A program made the translations under genes and the position numbers. Positions 43,061 to 54,574 of a stretch of 64,000 bases of DNA are shown piece by piece (the stretch's first letter is position 1; each line of letters starts with the position of its first letter). Under the pieces are notes generated by a model. It made no database searches and was not told where the DNA came from. It saw only the letters and a program-made list of their open reading frames with translations. Source of the stretch: Leptidea sinapis (lineage: Eukaryota > Arthropoda > Insecta > Lepidoptera > Pieridae); assembly GCF_905404315.1 (NCBI RefSeq), contig NC_066286.1:2673501-2737500 (forward strand), written 5' to 3'.

Positions 43061-44379
43061 ATCTGAGGGGACGTCAAAAGAGACAAATTGCTTTGGACAG
43101 TTTGGAGTTTTTTATGACTTTGGGATTCGCATGTGCGAGGACAGTGGGTTATCAATTTTGTGTTAGTTTGAACTATCACCCAATGCAATGTTCGTTTGTA
43201 ATCATCCTAAAGAATCCACACTCATCACATCACAATTCGCCCCAAAATTCCTTCATTTCTGTGCTGGAACGACATACTAAGGCAAACTGCAACGGGTTCC
43301 TCTTCTTCCCTGCAGGTCACTTAACCCATGGTGCACTTATTTCTCAACCTTTTTTTTACTGAATTGATGCAATGGAGTCAATATTATGGAAATGCTAACA
43401 TCAAATCATATCGCTATCCTGGGGTTCATTTTTCAAATCTAAGTTTCCTCTACAGAAGCAATTAAACCAAAAATGCAAGGTATTATTAGATGTATTGTCT
43501 TCAAACACAGCAATTGACATTGCGAGCTGTTTTATAAAAAATACTCTAATTTGCAAAGTATTTTTACTTATATCTGTATAATTACTTATATGTTTATCTT
43601 TACTTTTAAAGAAGATTAAAAAAACAATTGTGACATCAAACAATCCAATCCATTTTTTAAAACTAGAATAATATTGTAGCTGTTTTCATGTGAAAAAAGC
43701 ATAATCAAATTTTGCCAGTACGCCAAAATGGCAAGTTCATACTAAAACCCCTAATATAATGAGCCTGCCTGTGAATACATCCACATAGTTTGTCCTTCTT
43801 CGATTGGTAAAAACTATAATGGACCACACTATAATACTAAAACAGTATATATTATAATCCCCGCGCTTTGGGAACCGGAGCGCCCGACAAATTAATGACG
43901 TCATAATGTCTGTGAATCCAGGTAGACAATACAAAAATCACCAAATAGAAGTACTCTTTGCGCAATATCGACTACCTGCTGACGTCATACAGAAATTATT
44001 ATAATCCATCCCCGTTCGAACGTGCGGTTTATTATAGCATTTACTTCTAAGACGCTTTAGTTAACGGCCTACCTTTGAAAATAGGTTATCCTGACTAAAA
44101 CTGGCCAAATTTGAAATATACAATGAGTTTTAATTAAAAGTGAAATCACAGTCATAGATTATAGTTGAATTTACAATGCAGGATGGATTAACTGGCGGCG
44201 CTAAATTAGAATTAGTGCGGAAAGCTGGCAAATAGCAATCGCGCCATTGTTCTGTACATTATCTATGTAGGTCTGTGATTACAGCAACTGGAATTAGTAC
44301 CCAATGAATGAATTTATCGTACCATTCGCTGCTAAATGTAGGTTTATACTTGGCAATATATCATAATATAAAAGTGGGC
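43061..44379. other. Intergenic sequence, no gene recognised
   Basis: Short frames on both strands (for example 43401-43643 and 43036-43362) have no motif. The sequence is AT-rich apart from 43860-44030. Nothing assigned. Confidence 0.35.
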
Positions 44380-44530
44380 GATCCATTGAACAATTGTACC
44401 AGGCTGTCGGACAGCAGGGAAAAGTGGCGAATGCTTGTGATGCGAATCACATCTGCTACAAAAGACGTCACTTCGTGATGACCACGACCTGCCAAAGTGT
44501 CACGAAAAAGAAGAAGAAGATATAATATAA
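44380..44530 (-). repeat. Possible retroelement-derived repeat
   Basis: Minus strand tatcttcttcttctttttcg followed by tgacactttggcaggtcg and gtgattcgcatcacaagc. A GC-balanced block with a trinucleotide (ttc) tract at its end, resembling a short interspersed repeat. Class not established. Confidence 0.35.
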
Positions 44531-44806
44531 AAATACATAGTAAATGTGAAACTGTACATCCAGAAGTGTAACGGTTCAAATTAACAATCATTTCCTGGAC
44601 GTACATGGGAATAAAAGTGCAACTGCTACTGAAATTGATTTTATAAGTATAGACGTGATATTGCACGCCTCATAAGCGAAGCGTTTGAGGTAGTGCTCTC
44701 CTCTACTCTCGACATTTCAAAAAAAGCAGTTTTCTCGAAAATGAAATTGATTTTTTATATCACATTTACAGGTTCAAATGAGTGCACTTATGTCTAGTCA
44801 AATAAA

Positions 44807-44847
44807 ATGAGGTAAATAAAATATTATTCATATTTTATTTACCTCAT
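44807..44847. repeat. Perfect 18-bp inverted repeat
   Basis: atgaggtaaataaaatat at 44807-44824 pairs exactly with 44830-44847 around a five-base loop. Confidence 0.85.
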
Positions 44848-44879
44848 ATATATATAATGAATTTGTCAAATATATCATA

Positions 44880-45169
44880 ACATCGTAAAACATGCACCCT
44901 GCTGTCCTAATGAAATTGTTTCACAGCAGAACTGTCAAACCGTGCGTCAATAAATTCTCTCATAGAAATTATGTATGGACACATCAAGGAAAAACAAATT
45001 GTTGTTTTTATTTAATTTTGCAGCATTCTCCTATTTATTCACCTCTTAAACCTTCCCTGGACTTCCACAAATAATTCAAGACCAAAATTTGCCAAATTGG
45101 TCCAGCCGTTCTCGAGTCTTCGAGTTCGAGCGAGACTAACGAACAGCAATTCATTTTTTTATATATAGA
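44880..45169 (-). mobile_element. Helitron-like repeat, minus copy
   Basis: On the minus strand it begins A|TCTATATATAAAAAAATG and carries gaacggctggaccaattt, tgtccatacataatttctat and gagagaattt(a)ttgacgcac. The last two blocks are shared with 60764-61112. Its CTAG end was not located. Confidence 0.65.
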
Positions 45170-45261
45170 TAGATAGATAAACAATTATTCAAACAATTTC
45201 TTATTTTTTTAAAGCGATAACCACAAGTCACTTCTGGGATTAATTAAACAAATAAAATTTG

Positions 45262-45490
45262 AAAACAAAATTTATGAACTATGCGGGACTCGAACCCGCG
45301 ACCTCTAGTGTTCCGTGCGAGCGCTTTCCAAACTGAGCCGATCGTATCGTTGATAAATCTTGTATGTCTTGTTTAACTCTCAGGTTGTGGCTTCATCAAC
45401 AGGATCTACTTTACAGTTGATAGCTTGCTCAACCCCAATACTTGCATATTATTAAATTGACTTGAGATGTCGCTCTTTTAAATCTAAACA
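45262..45490 (-). repeat. tRNA-like SINE repeat, minus copy
   Basis: Minus strand has cgcgggttcgagtcccgca (B-box-like) with the same flank as 29565-29800 (caacctgagagtt, agcgacatctcaagtcaa). Confidence 0.65.
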
Positions 45491-45519
45491 ATATGTTATT
45501 TTTTTATTTAGAACAAGAC

Positions 45520-45625
45520 GTCACCTTGAGACATAAGATGTTAAGTCTCATTTTCCCAGTAATTTCACTAGCTACGGCGCCCTTCACACCAAAACACAAT
45601 AATGCATACACATTACCGCCAGTGG
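45520..45625 (+). repeat. Family D repeat, middle fragment
   Basis: acgtcaccttgagacataag, then agtaatttcactagctacgg and cgcccttcac, matches the second half of the full copies at 29178 and 58022. Confidence 0.75.
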
Positions 45626-45929
45626 CAGAAAAAGTTAATTTAGAGTAAAAAAATATTTTTTTTGGTAAGACGTATCAAAATTTGAGTACGTATAACTAAT
45701 TAACCTACTATTTTCTATGAAAAGTTAAATGAGTTGAAAACTAAAGATAAAAGTATTGGCACAAGGTTCCCGCTATCAAAACTGCTCAGAGGAGAATTAA
45801 ACATTTTCATTTCGCTTGGCAGCCTCTGTAACAACTGGCTCAGAACTGGACAGTTAAGTTAATTTAACTTTATATAACTGTTCTGGTATCCATTGTTACT
45901 AGTTATAAAGTTCTAATTTTTATTTACTA

Positions 45930-46110
45930 ACAGACTTCAAAAAAGGAGGAGGTTCTCATATCTTCGGTATTTTTTTTATGTTTGTTAACTCAAAACCGAT
46001 TTTTATGATACTTTTTTTATTTGAAAGCTGGTGCTTCCCGTGTGGTCCCATTGTAATTTAGTCCAAATGTGACAATGGCATCCATGAGAAAACCATAAAA
46101 ATCCTCAATT
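45930..46110 (+). repeat. Family C repeat, diverged copy
   Basis: acagacttcaaaaaaggagga, ggttctcatatcttcggtat and tgtggtcccattgtaattta are diverged from the copies at 10820 and 14415. Confidence 0.6.
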
Positions 46111-48734
46111 TGGTATACATACGTATAGCAGAGTGGATGATAAATTTACGAATAACTCAATATCGCGCCAACCGATTACGATGATTCTTTTTTTATTGGA
46201 AAGGATATATTTCAAAGATAGTTTGGTTAGGTTCTGATTACGGAATCAAGGACAAAGTAACGGAACTCTTCAATTCTTAGGAGCAAAATAACGATACTCG
46301 GCCGAATCTTTTTTATGCTATAAGAATATTTAAGTAATCTACCATAACATAGTTATGGTCAAGTAATTGTCGTAGTCGAATATGATGATCCCTCCTTAAC
46401 GACTTACAGTTATGCGATGCGATCTATGGCAGAATTTCTAACTGTCTGTAATCCAATTGTAAAGCGCTTACGTTCATTGCTGCATTGAAAAATTAGGTGT
46501 ATCTACACATATTTAGATAAATCGTAAGTTAGTTTACTTCAAATTTACTAAAAATCATATAAAAAAAAAACAAAAAAGCAACCGACTTCATATACACTAT
46601 TCATAAACAATAGATATAATATGCACTAAAAAGTATAAAAATAATTGCGTATTTTTATACAATATACTTAATTAATTTATGTAATTCTAGTTACGATTAT
46701 TGTAATTTCAGGCGGCCATTTGCATTACTTTCTACGCATAAGCGATCAACAAAATGACATAAATTACTTCGTAGTAAAAAATCCTGTTGAATAGTAAATC
46801 ATATATAATTATTATAATAATATTTATAAGTATGTATATTGTATGGCAAATATATCTATACAACTTGAAACGATAATAGCAACGACAGCCTAGAAGGTGT
46901 CGTTGAGATTATCGTAAAAGTGACGTTTGATTATTTGTCAAATTCGAATATTCGTCTCTGACATTTTCAACTAAGAGTAGGGTTAGGACCGATAATATCG
47001 AAAAATGTTTCGTTCGTTCAATCATCGTTTCGACATTGAATATGATGGAACTAAGAGTAGGACTAATGCTATGATATATCGAATATCGATTTTAGGAGTA
47101 AGCCCCCTGGTTGATATGTATATCGATAACGTGAAAACGTATCAAAAAAATTCTAGGATATAAGACAAAAAGGAATATTTATAGAACAAAAAGAATTTAG
47201 TAGAAGAATCATTCGATACCAAAATAAATTAACATGCTAAGCTTCTAAGAATAACGTTAAGTTCATATTGGAAAAAAATCGACCGGAGTAACGCCCTAAC
47301 TCGTCAACAGTTGAAGCGGAAGTGTGAAGATCCCATCTCCACTCTCTATTCCTTTCATGTTCAACAAAATGTTATTGATAATGTCTCACGAAAGTTTAAA
47401 TATTGGGAAATCTAGTCTCTACCTCGCGTCGTGTGAACGCACGTTGGTGCGAATGTAAAAAAACATGAATTTCAATACACATGTAATGAGCTCACTATAC
47501 TCGTAGCCAATAACAATAATAAAAAAAATACGGGTTGCACTCCAGGAGTGCCTTAGACATTTTTAGATGGGTAATATTGGGATATGAATTGCATTTTATT
47601 TATGAATTGTATTTTATTAATTATTACAAACTTTAAAATACATTTAATATTCTTTTATGAATCATCGTTAACAATTGCGACAACTCTTGTATCATCATCA
47701 TTATCATTAAAATTATTACAATTTAAAATAGAAACTATAGATTCATGGTAACTAAAATAGGAAATATTTTTTTTTGATTCGAATAACATATAATAATAAT
47801 ATATCTACATTTTATTTATTGTTTATCTAGACGCGTTCACGGTCTGCTATATGTACATGCATTTATGCACATACTATAGCTTCGTCTCGTAACGGTGACA
47901 CGATTTTATGTCATCTAAAAATATGCGTACCACGCTAATAGAAGTTTTCACTTCCAAAATTGGTTACTATATTCCGCTTCCGCTCACGCGCGGCCCCACC
48001 TTACCGCGTGTACAAGTAGTCCAACGATAAAATCAGTTTCTTTGAAATATTTTCCTTTTGATATCCTTTATGTGTTTACGAGGAACACAGAGACCGCAAG
48101 TCGGAACGCCCATTAATTTCCAACTTTTTCCCATATTCGAGTGGTACTGGGCACAGTACTTTAATTGCACTTCGAATTTATAGCCTGAGTAGTGCTAGGG
48201 TTGTCGCTAACTCAATAAGTTCCGTATAATATCTAGTGTAAAATTTATCATAAATTTCTAATTTCGTATCTCAAATTAAACCAAACTAAGCCCTCATTGG
48301 ATTAATCTATGCCTGGCTGTCTGTCACAATCTTTTTTGCTTAAAGATGCATAGAGGTATCAAATTATGGTCTTTAGTGCTGCAACGTATACGTCACTGTA
48401 GGTAGATATTTAACTCTAAAACAAAAAACTGATTTATAAGCATAATTGTCCCTAAAAAGTTCGGAAAGCGCTTTCTGAATTATAAAAGATATTTCAAGGA
48501 TAGATTCATTTTACAAATTGTTATTTTAAAATCTACTTGAAGTATTCTTTAAACTGAAATACACGAGTAGCAACCCTATAAGGTCGATCCAAACAAACGC
48601 CAGCCTTCCATAGTTGAAGCAATTACAGCGTGCACGGGCTAGAAGTTCTTTGAAATACGGTCTTTACGACTTCTGAACTCCTGGTAGTTTAATGAAATAT
48701 TTTCGTTTGAATATGTCACTCGTATACTACTAAG
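46111..48734. other. Long AT-rich stretch, no gene recognised
   Basis: About 2.6 kb without a motif-bearing frame. A second short ccgacttcatatac word is at 46581. A near-duplicate pair (aactaagagtagg) lies at 46970 and 47050. CG-rich patches at 47420 and 47990 are short. Nothing assigned. Confidence 0.45.
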
Positions 48735-48737
48735 TAA

Positions 48738-49645
48738 GGGCCGATTTTTCAATCCTAAGATAAATCACCACATAACTATCGAGAGAGTAAAATTAACTTA
48801 CTGTTTATCTAACGATTAAAAGTTTTGAATTTTTCAATCGGTTTTTATCCAAAGAATAGTTGTCTATGGTATTGTCGAAGCAACTTCATACTTCATACGT
48901 GCAAGCGAGATGGACATATATATTATTTAACGTATAAGACAGAGAAAGGATGCTTGTTTGACATTAGACATTTATCACAACAATTAATAACAACAAACCT
49001 CTAAATCAGTCGTTTATTTGTTCAGTTTATTTCAATTTAAATTTGGTTTCGTGGTACTTACTTCTATGATATTGAGGTATTATTAAAAAATACTACAAAC
49101 CTTTGCGTTTCATATTTAATTTTATCCTCAATCAATGAGACTAAGTAGGCAACAGTATCTTTTTTTAGTCGAAATCTCCTCCAGAACTCATTATCATTCC
49201 AGATAATGTTGTGATCTGGTCTCTCTCTCACAACTCTGGTTTTTCTGTCCGGAGAGTTTACAAAGTTGAGGAAATGGATTTCTTCTTCAATCGCGAAGTC
49301 GTCAATTTTCTCAAAAATATCCATTAAGTATATTAAAATTCTACTATATTAGATAGTAATAACATAAATTACGTGTGTAGTCGTCAAAAGATGATAGTTA
49401 TTAGATCATTAGATCTTTTGACATGAGCATAGATAATACACTTATAACTAGAGAATGACTTATCTACAAATATAGCCTAAAAAACTTAAAAATACGTCCT
49501 AATTATCCTACCGATAGCTCTTAACCGGCTCCCAAAGGGGCCGATAAATATAATCGCCCGATATAGTCTTAATTCGTTCGATAACTTCTATCTGCCTGTT
49601 GAAAATCTTATCTAGTTGTTTAACTGAAGATTGAAAAATCGGCCC
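48738..49645. mobile_element. Complete 908-bp PIF/Harbinger-type DNA transposon, non-autonomous
   Basis: The ends are a perfect 17-bp inverted repeat, GGGCCGATTTTTCAATC at 48738-48754, matched by 49629-49645. It is flanked by TAA on both sides (48735-48737, 49646-49648), the three-base duplication typical of Harbinger elements. Inside is one exon-like piece of a HARBI1-type transposase (49324-49103, minus), and nothing of the catalytic domain. It can move only with help from an autonomous relative. Confidence 0.9.
49103..49324 (-). pseudogene. N-terminal remnant of a Harbinger (HARBI1-type) transposase
   Basis: The frame reads MDIFEKIDDFAIEEEIHFLN, then NEFWRRFRLKKDTVAYLVSL and IEDKIKYETQR. 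The FxxRFRLxKxTVxxLxxLIE pattern is the N-terminal helix region of HARBI1-like transposases. A donor-like AAG|GTTTGT follows at about 49103, so the original gene was probably spliced there. The downstream DDE catalytic part is not in the element. Confidence 0.7.
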
Positions 49646-49648
49646 TAA

Positions 49649-50429
49649 ATAAGTAAAAGGCAAGCATAAATTATGTCATTACTTTAACTTTACTTTAAAA
49701 TTTAGTTGCTAGCGACGGTAGTTATAAATTAATTTCATACCATTCTTCGGAATTGAATGTAGATTGTTGTAATCTTTTACAGTAATTATGTAAAATTCCT
49801 TGCTTAGAACTAAGCATCGAGTGCTTTCCAATGTAAGCTACAGGTAAATAGTCTTTCCGCACGTCATATTCAAACATGTTCGTATTGTCCAACGAAAACA
49901 CAAAAGCCTTCATTTTTTTTTAATTACACTCGTTCAAAGCTCGGGCGGGTCGCTATTAATTATTCTACTCGTTACTTTTTATAAAAATATTCAATTTTGT
50001 TTCAGAATGTCGAGTAGCTAGCAACGGATGACGAATATAACTGGATTCTAAACACTAAGTGGGATTTGGCAATATGGCAGACAATGTCGCCTTTGATGAT
50101 GAGGTAATTTTCAAAAATTTTGTGAGACTACGGACCTCTGAAGAAAACAGTCATCTCCTGTGACTAACTACTTTCCTCGTACTTTTTCACAAATTTTATG
50201 TATTCAGACCGCAGACACGTCACCACGTCGCCGAGAGGGGGTTGGCTATTTATAACTTGGCCCCAGTTTATAAAATTATCATAGCCTGCAATGAAAAATT
50301 TTATACTTAGACACTTAGTGGTAGAACCTCGGCAATCTGAGCAAATATCTGGAACCCACTTCATAATTATAATTAATTAACAAATTAGGTAGATAAAAAA
50401 AGTATGTACATGTGGCATGGGTAGATGCT
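49649..50429. other. Intergenic sequence with two short unexplained frames
   Basis: Minus frames at 49913-49722 (MKAFVFSLDNTNMFEYDVRK) and 50364-50164 (MKWVPDICSDCRGSTTKCLS) look less random than most, with mixed charge and few low-complexity stretches. I recognise neither. They could be exons or remnants of a transposon gene. Confidence 0.3.
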
Positions 50430-50925
50430 CTTGGGCGTCACGGGCTATTTTGCCTAAAATCGGCAGGCCGTATCAGTCGTCACGCCAGCATTAATGAAGT
50501 CATCTGCAGGGCATTTGCCGCTCTTAATATACAAGCTGTTTTAGAGGAAAAAAACCCGCCGCGATGGTTAGCGTCCTGATGGAATGACCCTGGTGGCTTG
50601 GGCACGGGGAAGGGTGCTGGTGTGGGACGCGACTTGCATCTACATTCTGACTCCTTCTCATGTCGCAAGTTACGTCAGTTGGTGCTGGTGCTACTGCTTC
50701 GAGAGTCGCAATTATGTCGGTCTCAGTGAGTCTTACATCTTTGTGCCATTTGGTGTCGAGACACTTGGCCCGTGGGGCCCAGAGGCGTGGAGAATGTACA
50801 AAGTACTATCTTCACGCCTCAATAAGAATACTGGAAACCCAACCGCTATCAGCTATTTTGATCAGCTTAGATATCCAAAGCGGAAATGCTGTCAGTATTC
50901 TTGGTACGCTTCCCCGATATGATTG
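50430..50925 (+). mobile_element. Retroelement C-terminal domain remnant
   Basis: Frames read RRDG, stop, then RPDGMTLVAWARGRVLVWDA, SYIFVPFGVETLGPWGPEA and a final block resembling RISLAIQRGNAASILGTLPR in the alternate frame. This domain is one I know from the C-terminal side of animal retroelement reverse transcriptases, usually with a preceding RHxxxN motif (here SRHASINEVI in another frame). Several frame changes. The reverse transcriptase itself is absent. Confidence 0.6.
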
Positions 50926-51407
50926 AAAGTTCAATTTAATATAATCATAGTACCTATTGTAAATATAGTTAGAGGTTTTGTTTTATTTTTAATATAAATT
51001 ATCAAAATATACTCCATCTACTATCGAACGTCAAATAAAAGATTATTGTTAGTATTGCAAGCATATTGAGACTGGCAAAAGACACATACATATAATTATC
51101 CTATAATTTATGTAAAATATGGTTTATTTCCATAATAATTCTAGCTACATAATTTAAGATTAAATACTTACTCAACCTCTGCGGCTTCCCGAGATTTTTT
51201 GCACAACATATTTCTCGTTGACGACGGTTGGTACACGGACCCTAAGCTCGTTAACGATGTTATTCCCACCGGCTGAGTGCTATCTCTTGCAGAGTTTTTT
51301 TTGCATATCAGTTATGTGTCGTATACTTCCAACAGGCGTTGTTTTGCCAGGGACAGTGCTGGATATGAGAGTTATACCGGCCATGCTCCCTCGAGAAACT
51401 GGCAGTC
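50926..51407. other. AT-rich sequence, nothing recognised
   Basis: No motif-bearing frame. Confidence 0.4.
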
Positions 51408-51486
51408 TGTTTGCTCCTACCGGGATTCGAAGCCGAGACCTCTATCTAAGTGGGCAGGTCCTCTAACCACTGCGCTATATGGGTTC
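51340..51486 (-). repeat. tRNA-derived SINE, second type
   Basis: Minus strand 51486-51408: catatagcgcagtggttaga (A-box-like tagcgcagtgg), then cttcgaatcccggtaggagc (B box). A non-tRNA body follows toward 51340. Distinct from the 29565 family. The anticodon arm is poor, so it is a SINE head and not a tRNA gene. Confidence 0.65.
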
Positions 51487-51544
51487 ATCATTACATTCTA
51501 AATACTGAAAATGTATTACGTCCAATAGTTTGTCTGTTGACCCC

Positions 51545-51640
51545 TGAAGCATTCATTTTGGAATGGGTGGTAGTTTTTTTGACTTTCAATAAGTGGCGTC
51601 ACATCCTATTTTGAATAAAAATATTTGAATTTGATTTTAT
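51545..51640 (+). mobile_element. LINE-A 3' tail fragment
   Basis: gaatgggtggtagttttttt, then gactttcaataagtgg and tcctattttgaataaaaata. Confidence 0.75.
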
Positions 51641-52296
51641 ACAGGATAGTATTTTATACATTTATCTTTGTTCACTGAGACAAATTTACTAAATCCTTTA
51701 CATATTATGTCAAAAATGGCTACATTTCTACTAAGATTAAGGCGCGGCTTTAGGCACGGCAGTACACATTGAGAGAGAGAGTTAATCTAGGAACTAAATA
51801 AATAATATTGTTTAATACTGGGAAACTGCTCTGTTGGTCTACAATTTGCGGTTGGGTGCCGAGAAACTTAATACACTTCCAAGTGCAAGCCTTAATGAGT
51901 TGCTTTAGGATATTGTGGAGCCGGAAACTGGTACAGTAATTATATTTTGATAAACGTTTTGACGGGTGGCTCGTTAGCGGAAATCCTTGAACAAAATTTG
52001 TCCCTCTCATATTTTCCTTTGTATTTTGAATTTAATTTGATAAATTATGAAATTGGTTCAGAATATTTTGTGTTACCATAACATCACAAGGATTGATAAA
52101 TAAATTGTATAATATAAAAAAAAGAGTGATATATTTCAGGGGTATAAAATTGAGCATAACTTTTTCTTTGGAAAAAAAATCGGAACTGTTTAATGATATC
52201 GTGTATCCTAGCCGTTGGAGGACTTACTGGAATTATCATCAGACGTAGTAGATCTATAAATTTTACAAAATATACAGTCAGTAAATATAAAAAAAA

Positions 52297-52420
52297 TCAA
52301 ATATATAAAATTCTCGTGTCACGGTGTACGTAATTGAAATCCTCCGAAACGAAATGTAAAGGGTGGTCCACTTTTCTTACGTACTTTATATGGCAATACT
52401 ACGTTTGCTGGGTCAGCTAG
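52297..52420 (+). mobile_element. Internally deleted Helitron, 124 bp
   Basis: A|TCAAATATATAAAATTCTCG at the start and TTGCTGGGTCAGCTAG|T at the end, the termini of the family at 4977 and 31886. About 200 internal bases are missing. Confidence 0.85.
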
Positions 52421-52499
52421 TATACTATAGTAAAAACCGTTCCGTACCTACTTCCGTATCGTACGAGATATCGTACTATGAACTTATATTTTTATTTTT

Positions 52500-53000
52500 A
52501 TATTTGTCAAATCACTCTCTAAAAGTAAATTTAGCACGTCTAAATACAAAGATTTATTTTTGGTGCTTCTGCTACTTCTCATGCCCGTTGTCAATATGTC
52601 TGAAGTTAGCAGAAGGCCAATTTAGTACATCCAAGTTGCAATTTACCCGCGAAAACTTTCTCGAGTTATTTAAGCTATATAGTCGTATATGCTTGTTTCG
52701 TTCTTCTGCAGCTTCTTCTGAAAGTTGGCTTATTGGAAGAATAGCTTCTTGTATTACTTCAGCGGTGACGTAAGAAGTAACTTAAAAATTTAAAATTAAC
52801 TAACACAAATAAATCAATTCAGGAAACTCAAAGTTTAATAACAATAACAGCAGTTGGATTACGGCAAGCTTTATATAAAACATTGTAACCCACAGAAAGT
52901 TCCTGCATACTATCAGTACCGGGACAGTTTTCAGAAGTTGGTAATGTTCGCCGGAAAGTTTGGCGTAGCGATTAACTGGATCATTTCCCAAGACAACGAT
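52500..53000 (-). mobile_element. Decayed transposon gene with an LPISQLSEEAAEERNK motif
   Basis: Minus strand 52765-52575 has an open frame without ATG reading VTAEVIQEAILPISQLSEEA, then AEERNKHIRLYSLNNSRKFS and VNCNLDVLNWPSANF. The words LPIxQLSEEAQExRNK are widespread in insect genomes in multicopy genes that I believe are transposon-derived. The preceding part (52985-52800) is frame-shifted (ENYHQLLKTV-like, then VTMFYIK). Exact superfamily not known to me. Confidence 0.5.
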
Positions 53001-53062
53001 CCATTTATAAGAACAATATTAATTTGTTCCGTCTATCTGCTCTGCCAATTAGTGATCCGATC

Positions 53063-53713
53063 TCGATGTTTTGTTTTTAGCTGTGGTCCCAATTGTAGCG
53101 GGGTGTATGTGTTCGAATTTACTAATTTTTAAATATCTGGAGCATTCTTCATAGGAAGCCTAAAATATGAATTATCTTGTGCAGTTTTCTTCCAAGGGAT
53201 TATTGCTACCACATCTTTGATAAATGTCCAAAACTCAAGATTTCATGACATAGATATGTTTTCGTGTACCTCTAAAACTAAGTTAAAAATCACGAAATTT
53301 CAACTAAATTGTAACAATGTTTACAACTGCATTATGTTAGATTTATTTATTAACTGGTTGTTTGCTACTAAGTGTAAATTTAAATATTAAGTGTACTTAG
53401 TGAAACTGTTTAATGAGACATCCTTGTGTTTATATTTCTGTTTATACTATATCTATTTTATGTTTAAGGATGTAAATATTATATGTATTTCAAAAACAAT
53501 AAATGAATTAATGAAAATTCCTTTCTTCACTACTGGGCGACATTGTTACTAATTATTAGGTATATAATTTGTTCATACCTATCTTCCAGCGTTAGGAATC
53601 ATTTGGGAAAACGTGCGATCCCTCTATTTAGGTGTATAAAGCTTCGCCTCTTTGTTAATTTGAACACTTACACCCCGCTATAACTGGGACCACAGCTAAA
53701 AACAAGGCATCGA
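53063..53713. repeat. Element with about 58-bp inverted arms
   Basis: tcgatgttttgtttttagct, then gtggtcccaattgtagcggg, at 53063-53120 is matched in inverse at 53657-53713 with a few differences. Similarity continues weakly outward. The 530 bases between are AT-rich and non-coding. It could be a MITE or an inverted duplication. Confidence 0.6.
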
Positions 53714-54570
53714 TTGTACTCTCAGGAATTGCTAATATTCTATCCTTGGTAAATAATTTTGTTTTTTTGCTTTCGACTAGCTTAACATATACATATGTAT
53801 ATAGAGCTAGTGCTGCAGGTGTTCTTGTTTGAAGGGTTATTCTTGTGGTACTTTACAGGTATATAATAGGCATAACATCTTTGCATTAGAATGACGGATA
53901 CAACAAATTTATCAACTTGACGTTGCGTCAGCTATTCAACTCCACTGAACAAAACTCCACTAAACAAAACTTTTGTGATTTTCAGCATAAAAAGTGATAA
54001 TAAATATAAATGATAAAATGAATAAAGAAATATTCCGATAAGTAATTATTTTCTGAATAATTTTCAAAATGATATCACACATTTCATTTCGTAGAATTGT
54101 AAGAAAATACGATAATCTAATAAAACTGTTGTGGAATAAATAAAAGAGAGCTTTAAATGAATCTTACAAACACTTGGTTCATATAGTTTATTAAACCAGT
54201 TTGTAGAAAAAAAGGTTACAAAACAATTCATTCACAATGACGTTATAATCACAATTGCTAATGTTTACCAGCGGACCGGAAAACGCCGATTGTGGGGCCA
54301 CGCGTCAACTGCGAAAATAGACAGGAAATGGAGCAAACAAAGTTACATTGGGCAGTCAGTTTGCGAACGATTATCGTTTAACGATTGGATTCTATTGATC
54401 TGTAGTGAAAGGCCGGTAGCATATCTATAACGTTATGCGTTCCTAGTCGCAAGTAAGAAAATATAAAAGCATGTAATAATTGATTGTTTCATTTCCTGAA
54501 TGCTCACACACTAAATATCACCCAGCACATTGCCTGACTTGTTGACACAGTGAATTACACATATGGCTTT
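53714..54570. other. AT-rich sequence, nothing recognised
   Basis: No motif-bearing frame. Short CG-containing part near 54260-54330. Confidence 0.4.
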
Positions 54571-54574
54571 ATTT

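Noticed and set aside
47000..47480. Possible regulatory island with tatcga/atcgat palindromes
   Set aside because: Short palindromic words are expected in AT-rich DNA and no gene lies within reach.
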